DNA of 64,000 nt from Haberlea rhodopensis (taxonomy: Eukaryota > Streptophyta > Magnoliopsida > Lamiales > Gesneriaceae). The stretch is from NCBI GenBank assembly GCA_907163345.1, contig CAJQUN010000407.1, positions 310,001-374,000 on the forward strand, read 5' to 3'. Made by a program: the position numbers and the translations under genes. Positions 57,763 through 64,000 of this stretch are shown here, piece by piece. The stretch's first letter is position 1. Every line of letters begins with the position of its first letter. The notes beneath the pieces were generated by a model. It searched no databases and was not told the DNA's origin. It saw only the letters and a program-made list of their open reading frames with translations.

Positions 57763-58204
57763 ATGGCAGCGAATATAGAAGTGGGTGACGCCATTAGTGT
57801 AAATGCAAGTGCTGGGCGTACGAATCCACTGCCACCACCAGCCTTGGGCGAGGAGTTGAGCTTGGCTCAATTCATGACGTACCGACCCCCGATGTTCGAA
57901 GGAACTGAATTAGGGGAAAAAGCTGAGGAATGGTTGGAGAGGATTGAACAGATATTCGTGGCAGCGCCTTGTGCAAAGACGGCATGGATCAGGTTGGCAG
58001 AATTCCAGCTGGCCAAGAAGGCACTGATGTGGTGGAAGACCACAGTGATTGAACAAGAGGCTCAGGGTCAGGAGATCAATTGGAAACTATTCAGGACTAG
58101 GTTTCTGACTCGCTATATCTCAGCTGCTGCGAGATAGGCTAAAGAGGATGAGTTTACCAACTTAAGACAAGGTACCATGCCTGTATCCGATTATGCTCTG
58201 CATT
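57763..58204 (+). pseudogene. gag-pol: E gag, truncated
   Basis: Gag start at the ATG after TTGCAG. The protein is diverged from A and B Gag but keeps EEWLERIEQIF, AEFQLAKKALMWWKT and FRTRFLTRYISAAAR. An in-frame TAG at 58135-58137 replaces a Gln codon, and the gene is cut at 58204 by element C2. The rest of this element is outside the window. Confidence 0.9.
58200..58204. other. Presumed left target duplication of C2
   Basis: GCATT directly before the C2 LTR. The other copy lies beyond the window. Confidence 0.5.
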
Positions 58205-60682
58205 TGTAAGGACCCCAAGCCCTTAAACCATAATTAGTGTATTAACCACTATGTGTGGCACATGCTTTCTATAAAAAGCCAATCGGGAAGCTCAGATGAT
58301 ACTTTATCATTGCATGGCAATTACAAAAAAATTCCTTTAACACTCAATGTTATAAGGTCATCAGCCTAACAACGAAATAGACTCACAAAGTTCGCCCAAT
58401 ACCATCCCTTTTTGCCACTTTTCACATTGTGGACTTTTATAAAAATTTGGGCAGAGTCTCCCCATAAATAGAGCTATCCCGAAATAAAGCACAACACATA
58501 ACATAATTCCCGGCCAGGGAAAACATAATACTCATCAGACAGCAGTAATACAAAGTAAATTCCCAGCCAGGAAAGACATCATACATATGACGACATAATG
58601 GGTCTCAACACCCACATAATACACTAACGACTCTCATATCATTAGCAATTCTACACAATTGCCTGCAACATATAATGAAAGAGAGGAAGGCTCATGCCTT
58701 TATATACAACCCATATACAAGAATGTCCGTGCTCACATGCGAGCATCATAAATGTGTATATAAACCTTGGGTGTATATAAGTACTCTATACGATACCGTG
58801 CTCCATCAAGCCCTGGTACCACGATCCTGTGAGTACATCCAATCAACAGCTCGAGCTCTGCTCCACAGCCATCGATGCACCTGTTCACCTGCCCCAACAG
58901 AGACAGCCCCCAACGGGGTGAGCATACCAATACACAAAATCTCATAATCACAATAATGAAATTCATAATTTACAACACAAGTAAATATTAATGAATTTTT
59001 AAATGATACTCCCTGGATGGCAACATCCTCATCCGGGAATTCCGTGTACTGTCCCTGTTCTCACAATCATCAAACTCATCAAATCTTAAAAATCAGTAAA
59101 TCAACGCATTGATTAACTCATCGCATGCCTAATACTCGAATATCAACAGATAGTGGTTGCAACTCATTAAACATGCAAATATAGATATCTCATATCTAAT
59201 ACTGATTTCACAACCTCGCTATCAATCACAGATAGCTCAAATGCCTAGCATTTATTTTACCAATTCTTCATTATACCTAGACATCTCAAATGTCTTATAA
59301 TGAATACATGATCCCACGATCATTCTCAGGCATCTCAAATGCCCTACAATGGTCATATAAACCCAGTACCCCATATATCATGTAAGAGTCATCCTACTCT
59401 AGTGTCACGCACACTACAAGCGGCGATATCAAGATTTGGGTCATTCCTTGGCTATATCAACATATATATATATAATCCTCATGCGCGATTATTCAATGAA
59501 ATCACAGTTCATTATGCATTCACAAATGCCCAAATATATAGAAATGCTCGTACGTCGCACGTACCTTAAATCTCCGAAGTCCGAGCCAAACCTTGCTCGA
59601 GTTCCATGCCCCGAGGAATGATGTGCTAACACGATAAATAATTCACAATTATTTACGAACATGTAACCCATGCTCAAGCACACCTATAACCCTCAAAATA
59701 TTGTCAACACACGACAATTAACCTTTTAAAAGACCCGGGGCAGGGTACATGCAGGGAGGGAAATAAATGAGACAATAACGAAATTTGTTCAAGAACACCC
59801 TACAAAAATCGAACCCGAATCTCACAATTTCGAACCCAAATAAACACCATAATTCATCTAAAAAGAGAATTAAGCTATCCAAGCAAGAATCAACACCCCT
59901 TGCCAAAAACCCCCAATTTTCGAACTCAACCCCTTAAATTCGAACCCAAACAAGCCCTTAAATTCGAACCCTTAATTCATCAAATTCGAACACAAAAAAG
60001 GCATGGAAATACACAAAAATGACGAAAAAGGGGTAAGGGAGGTTACCCAATCGAAAATCGGAAGAAATCGGACCAAAAACGAAGAACCCTAGAAATTGGG
60101 GATCGGCGCATTCCAGCGAAATCCGACTTCAACACGCGACCAAACTTCAAATTGACGGAGGGGTTAGCTGCGCCTCGTCGAGACGAAGGCGGCGGCGGGT
60201 CGCACGCGCCGAACGGCGGCGGGACGGCGGCGGGCGAAGCGTTTGAAGCCGCGGGGGAGCTGTAGCAGACGGGAGGGGCGCGCGGGAAGAGAGAGGAAAA
60301 ATAGGGGCTGAAATGAAATGATTTCTAAAATTTTGGGTTCAATTGGTATTTATAGCAAAAATACCCCGAAAAATTAATAGCCCCACAAATACATCATGAT
60401 TCATTAAAAATCATCTGTTTTCAAAAACCCTCTCTCTAACTCCAAAACCCCCTACCGGCTCACACAGCACCCGAGATCCCGAGACACACTAAAAACCCAA
60501 CTCTTAGGTTTTTTCACCCAAATGAGAATACAATCTCAACCTCTGGATCCAACGATCCCAACTACCCAAATAAACGAGCCCAGAAGGCCCAACACCTCCG
60601 TTAATTTCCAAATCGCCACGTAAAACCACTTTAGGGATTATTAACACTACGGGATTAACACCTATAATCCCTGGTCATCACA
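58205..60682 (-). mobile_element. C2 3' LTR
   Basis: 2478 bp, plus-strand ends TGTAAGGACC and GGTCATCACA. It matches the family C LTR on the minus strand but is clearly diverged from C0 and C1. A TATA box (minus strand CTATAAATACC) lies at about 60345-60355. The CGATCGATCG cluster of the other LTRs is absent. Confidence 0.9.
60168..60292 (-). other. CpG- and GC-rich block in C2 LTR
   Basis: About 125 bases very rich in G+C and CpG (repeated GGCGGCGGG), in a window that is otherwise AT-rich. It lies just downstream of the TATA box in element direction, in the leader. Confidence 0.8.
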
Positions 60683-60712
60683 ATATCCCCCACTAAAAGA
60701 ATTTCGTCCTCG
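60683..60712 (-). other. C2 polypurine tract
   Basis: Minus-strand GAGGACGAAATTC, then TTAGTGGGGGATAT before the LTR, as in C1. Confidence 0.8.
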
Positions 60713-62640
60713 AAATTAGCACCGGTGTATCACGTAACACCCGGGCTACACCACAACATGAAGCCATAACCTCGATGCGGGTCGTCCCAAAAGGCAGTCT
60801 CTCATGACTACGAAACAACCGATTACTTACCACTGTAGATCGGACAGTCATCCTTAGTCCTAATACAACTAGTAAGAACGCATCCTGAATGACACCTCAA
60901 CCGTGAGAACGTTGACCTCGTGTCAAACTCTGGAGTGGAATAGACTTCCAAATCCATCATAACGTCAAAGAGCGTCAGCACAGCTCAACGCTAATAATCC
61001 AAAAGCAGTTAGTCAACTGAAACTGTAAGGATTCGAATCGCTCCTGATTCTATCGTAGATATCATTCCATGACATCTCTACCAAGACTCACGATGTCTCA
61101 CATACATCGTTACGAGGGAAACACTAGTATACCACGGTGTACACATACCAAACCTGGTTTCCCGCTATACAGACCACCTCCATCCAAGGAGCAGTTGCAC
61201 CCTCTACAACTCGGATCGGGCAACTCACGGCCACCGATCCACACAAAAAACATCTCACAAGATGTCCACCTCCGGATATCCCAAGAACCACATCCTGGTC
61301 GTAATAAACAATCGAGACTCCATAGAGTTTCAAAATTCTGAAAGGGCATGAAATAAACCCATTGCATCCTCAACGCTTGCGTCGTTAGCGACACCCAACA
61401 AATCCGAAATTCCTGCCGTGGAGATTCCCAATCTCAAGGTGTTCCATATCTCTCATCAGAGATTTAACCATCCTAAAATAGCATAACTCTATGATTGACA
61501 GAAAGGAAATCAATAACTGGCATCCGTATACTCACCGGTATACCTGCCTAAGTATTGACATCGCATGCATACTCAATGCACTTGGCTCGGGTATCTACAA
61601 CATACCCCTAAGCCCCAACACAACCGTCAATCCTGAGTCATTCCCATCCAGTGGAGAATGAAAATCGACGATCAACAACACGGCGTGATTCTCAAAATCA
61701 ACACCACATGCACCAACTTACCGAATCTTTCAAAGATTCCCCAAATAGGTATAGTACTACCCCCCTTCCTCACAAGGGAAGTGCCATCGAACTCGAGATC
61801 CACTAGTCTCGAACCACTGTTCGGAAAAACTGGATACAATAACACCCATTGCGTCCCAAATACACGGATTCCCTTACATTGAGTCAATAACGACCTGATG
61901 ACTCTCTTGTTGGTACTCCAACATCCTGAGCTGTCCCAGACAAGTCTCACCAAGATTAAACATAAACGTATACACGTTTCAGTGAGGCATGCACAACCTC
62001 AGTCTCAAAGACATGGTGACTACTAGAGTCCACCACAATCCACATCGTATCACCTTACGATTTGCCAAACTTGGTTCCAACGAGCAGTATAACGGCTCTA
62101 GCAAGCCCATCATGGTGCTACACACACGTGGCAGACAACCTAGTCTCTGCCTCTTTAGGTTTACCTCAAACCTACCAACAAGACGGACGTCTCCACATGG
62201 TATATCATACTGTGGGAAGGAAACTCAATAGAGTAGTGGGTCTTTATCCAACATTCCTCTAATGCCGATACACCCTGGACACTCCAATGTCCCTAAGTAC
62301 TTAACATAACCTGATCCTACTCCCTTAGGACTCATCCTACACCCTCATGGGTGGTGTGAGCAGGTCTACCACATGTCACATCGACAGAAAGCGAGTAATT
62401 TCCTCGTGATTACTCCTGTCGTCAAATCACATGGCCAAGAGCCATTCCAACGAGCATACCTCAAGGGTATCACCACTCGTAAAATGATCACCCCAAACGT
62501 AAGCTGCGGTACAATCACATGTACAGCGCATCCAACCATTCCTCGAGCAACCCGCTCGGTATAAGGGTCACGTCAATCGGTGCCGCACACATCACCTTGT
62601 GCTCGGTACTGGCACCCAAGGCATACCACTGAATACGTAT
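60713..62640 (-). other. C2 internal region, non-coding hairpin field
   Basis: Homologous to 12100-14490 of C1 on the other strand, with many substitutions. No gag or pol. Perfect hairpins shared with C1 include ACATCT/AGATGT at 61250-61265 (C1 14011), GAGATT/AATCTC at 61422-61436 (C1 13690) and GAATCTT/AAGATTC at 61723-61739 (C1 13384). Confidence 0.8.
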
Positions 62641-62653
62641 ACTCAACGCATCG

Positions 62654-62766
62654 ATCATCGTAACGATGATGCATGTCTAATAAGACATCTCCTACACCAT
62701 CGTCATCGTCATCCTGTGACGGTACATGCCAACTCATGGCATCTAAGGCATTGTCAACTAGTGACG
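62654..62766 (-). repeat. Consecutive perfect hairpins in C2
   Basis: ATCATCG/CGATGAT (62654), ATGTCT/AGACAT (62673), CGTCA/TGACG (62707), ATGCCA/TGGCAT (62726), and TGTCA/TGACG (62752, one T-G pair). They correspond in place and style to 11957-12079 of C1 with different stem bases. Confidence 0.88.
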
Positions 62767-62884
62767 ATACATGTCATCCACCATCATGCTAGTAAAATAG
62801 GCATAATAAAACATGTATATCAACGCATGCCAGATACAACAAAGCTAATAGAATAGCAATATCGCATACCTCATCGCTAACACT

Positions 62885-63360
62885 ATAGCGGCATACCTGT
62901 CTCCGTCGCTCAATAATAGTACAAAATCAGCACATCGCTCGAAGGCGGCAAAATCCTGTGCTGAGTACATAGCGGCACAATCCCTCGCTATAGAATCGAC
63001 GGCATGACAACTCGTCATATAATAAGTGGCATGAAACCTTGCTATACACCGGAGCATGAATCATCGTCCACATAATAGCGGAAAGAGGCATCGCTATCAA
63101 TATATACGGCGGCACGAATCATCGCCAATAATTACAAAGAGGTGAATCATCATCATCGACACAGCGGAACACATCACCGCTATCATCCGTGTCCGGCGGT
63201 ATAAACCATCGCAAATCAATATAGCGGAATGAACCGTCGCTATAAATACACCTGGCGGAATGAACCCTCGCCAATCAATATAGCGGAATGAACCGTCGCT
63301 ATAAATACACCTGGCGGAATGAACCCTCGCCAATCAATATAGCGGAATGAACCGTCGCTA
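62885..63360 (-). repeat. TAGCG/CGCTA and GGCG/CGCC hairpin chain in C2
   Basis: For example TATAGCG (63220-63226), an 11-base loop, CGCTATA (63238-63244); and TGGCG (63253-63257), an 11-base loop, CGCCA (63269-63273), then repeated. Loops read GAATGAACC(G/C)T, the reverse complement of the C1 loop type. Further pairs occur near 62970 and 63080-63120. Confidence 0.88.
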
Positions 63361-63660
63361 TAAATACAAATCGACACAGCACATCACCGCTATCATCCGT
63401 GTCATCACAATGGAATGAATATAAATCGACACAGCGGGACACATCACCGCTATCATCCGTGTCATCACAATGGAATGAATATAAATCGACACAGCGGGAC
63501 ACATCACCGCTATCATCCGTGTCATCACAATGGAATGAATATAAATCGACACAGCGGGACACATCACCGCTATCATCCGTGTCATCACAATGGAATGAAT
63601 ATAAATCGACACAGCGGGACACATCACCGCTATCATCCGTGTCATCACAAAGGAATGCAT
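63361..63660 (-). repeat. 60-bp tandem repeat, 5 units
   Basis: Five units of 60 bases, the inner ones identical, the first with a small deletion. Each holds GACAC-AGCGG, a 9-base loop, CCGCT, a 7-base bulge and GTGTC. Confidence 0.95.
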
Positions 63661-63671
63661 CATCATCCTTT

Positions 63672-64000
63672 CTTGAGTCAGTCATCATCAGTTATTTTAA
63701 TGCTTCCACGCTTTCATAATCTCAAAACAAGTGGTATCGCATACTCGCTTCTTCATACTAGCGGTATCTCTTCCTCGCTCAGTATGGTATACCTCGCCTC
63801 CATGTGCCAGCGAGCCTCCCCTCTCCCGCTCCACATGCGCAGCGATAAAGTGTAAGCATTAAAACCTTAACTGTGATCGCCCTGACTCGTGGAATACACC
63901 TCTTTATTCCACATCACAATATGCAACAACAATGCATAACATGCAACAACAATGCATAACAACATGTATCATAACAGTAATGCATCACATTGCATTCATC
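63672..64000 (-). mobile_element. A3-like LTR segment at window end
   Basis: Matches 4660-5100 of the A3 LTR and 34760-35050 of A2: CGAGCCTCCC, ACTCGTGGAATACACCTC, then CAACAACAATGCATAA repeats and CATCACATTGCATTCATC. It is either the LTR-like module inside C2 (compare 10755-11384 in C1) or the start of another family A LTR. The window ends before this can be decided. Confidence 0.6.

Noticed and set aside
63299..63855. Repetitive proteins predicted from 63299-63855 on both strands
   Set aside because: Products of the 60-bp tandem repeat, which is a multiple of three and so stays open in several frames.

Overview
The window is a piece of a plant nuclear genome made almost entirely of nested LTR retrotransposons. 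I see no host gene, tRNA or rRNA. The organism is inferred from the element types: Ty3/gypsy chromoviruses of the Tekay/Del kind (long LTRs, gag-PR-RT-RNaseH-INT order, D,D35E integrase, C-terminal chromodomain) with a primer-binding site for plant initiator-Met tRNA. The species cannot be named from the sequence.

Layout. 1-7100: an LTR of family C (C0), split by a truncated minus-strand element of family A (A3, 1669-6595). 7101-8212 and 43080-45145: two halves of an older host sequence, the right half holding remains of a gypsy-type transposon-domain protein. 8213-43074: a nest in which each boundary is marked by a 5-bp target duplication: C1 (duplication CTTGT) contains A1 in its 3' LTR (ATGCC/ATGCG), A1 contains A2 in gag (GAAAT), and A2 contains B1 in an LTR (ATAAA). 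45146-48546: 3' end of a minus-strand element D1. 48547-54860: plus-strand element B2, inserted in the D1 integrase gene and fused to the tail of a third element. 55224-57558: an LTR (E) with a pol tail on one side and a PBS plus gag on the other. 58205 to the end: a second family C element (C2, minus strand), inserted in the E gag.

Families A, B and D/E carry gag-pol genes as one reading frame, all broken by stops, frameshifts or deletions; B1 (two stops) is the least damaged. Family C has LTRs, PBS and PPT but no coding capacity in about 4.2 kb of internal sequence, so it must have moved with enzymes made elsewhere, plausibly by A or B.

The most unusual content is palindromic. The C1 internal region is a nearly continuous chain of short perfect hairpins. 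Matching hairpins in C2 keep their pairing although stems or loops have changed. The LTRs of A, B, D and E carry related hairpin chains, plus clusters of the palindrome CGATCGATCG (13 clusters) and a conserved GTACGT/ACGTAC hairpin. That last hairpin starts with a good 5' splice-site sequence, and a good 3' splice site lies directly before each gag ATG, which predicts an intron that removes the PBS. Together these suggest RNA-level structure and processing in the long 5' leaders. This is inference from sequence only.
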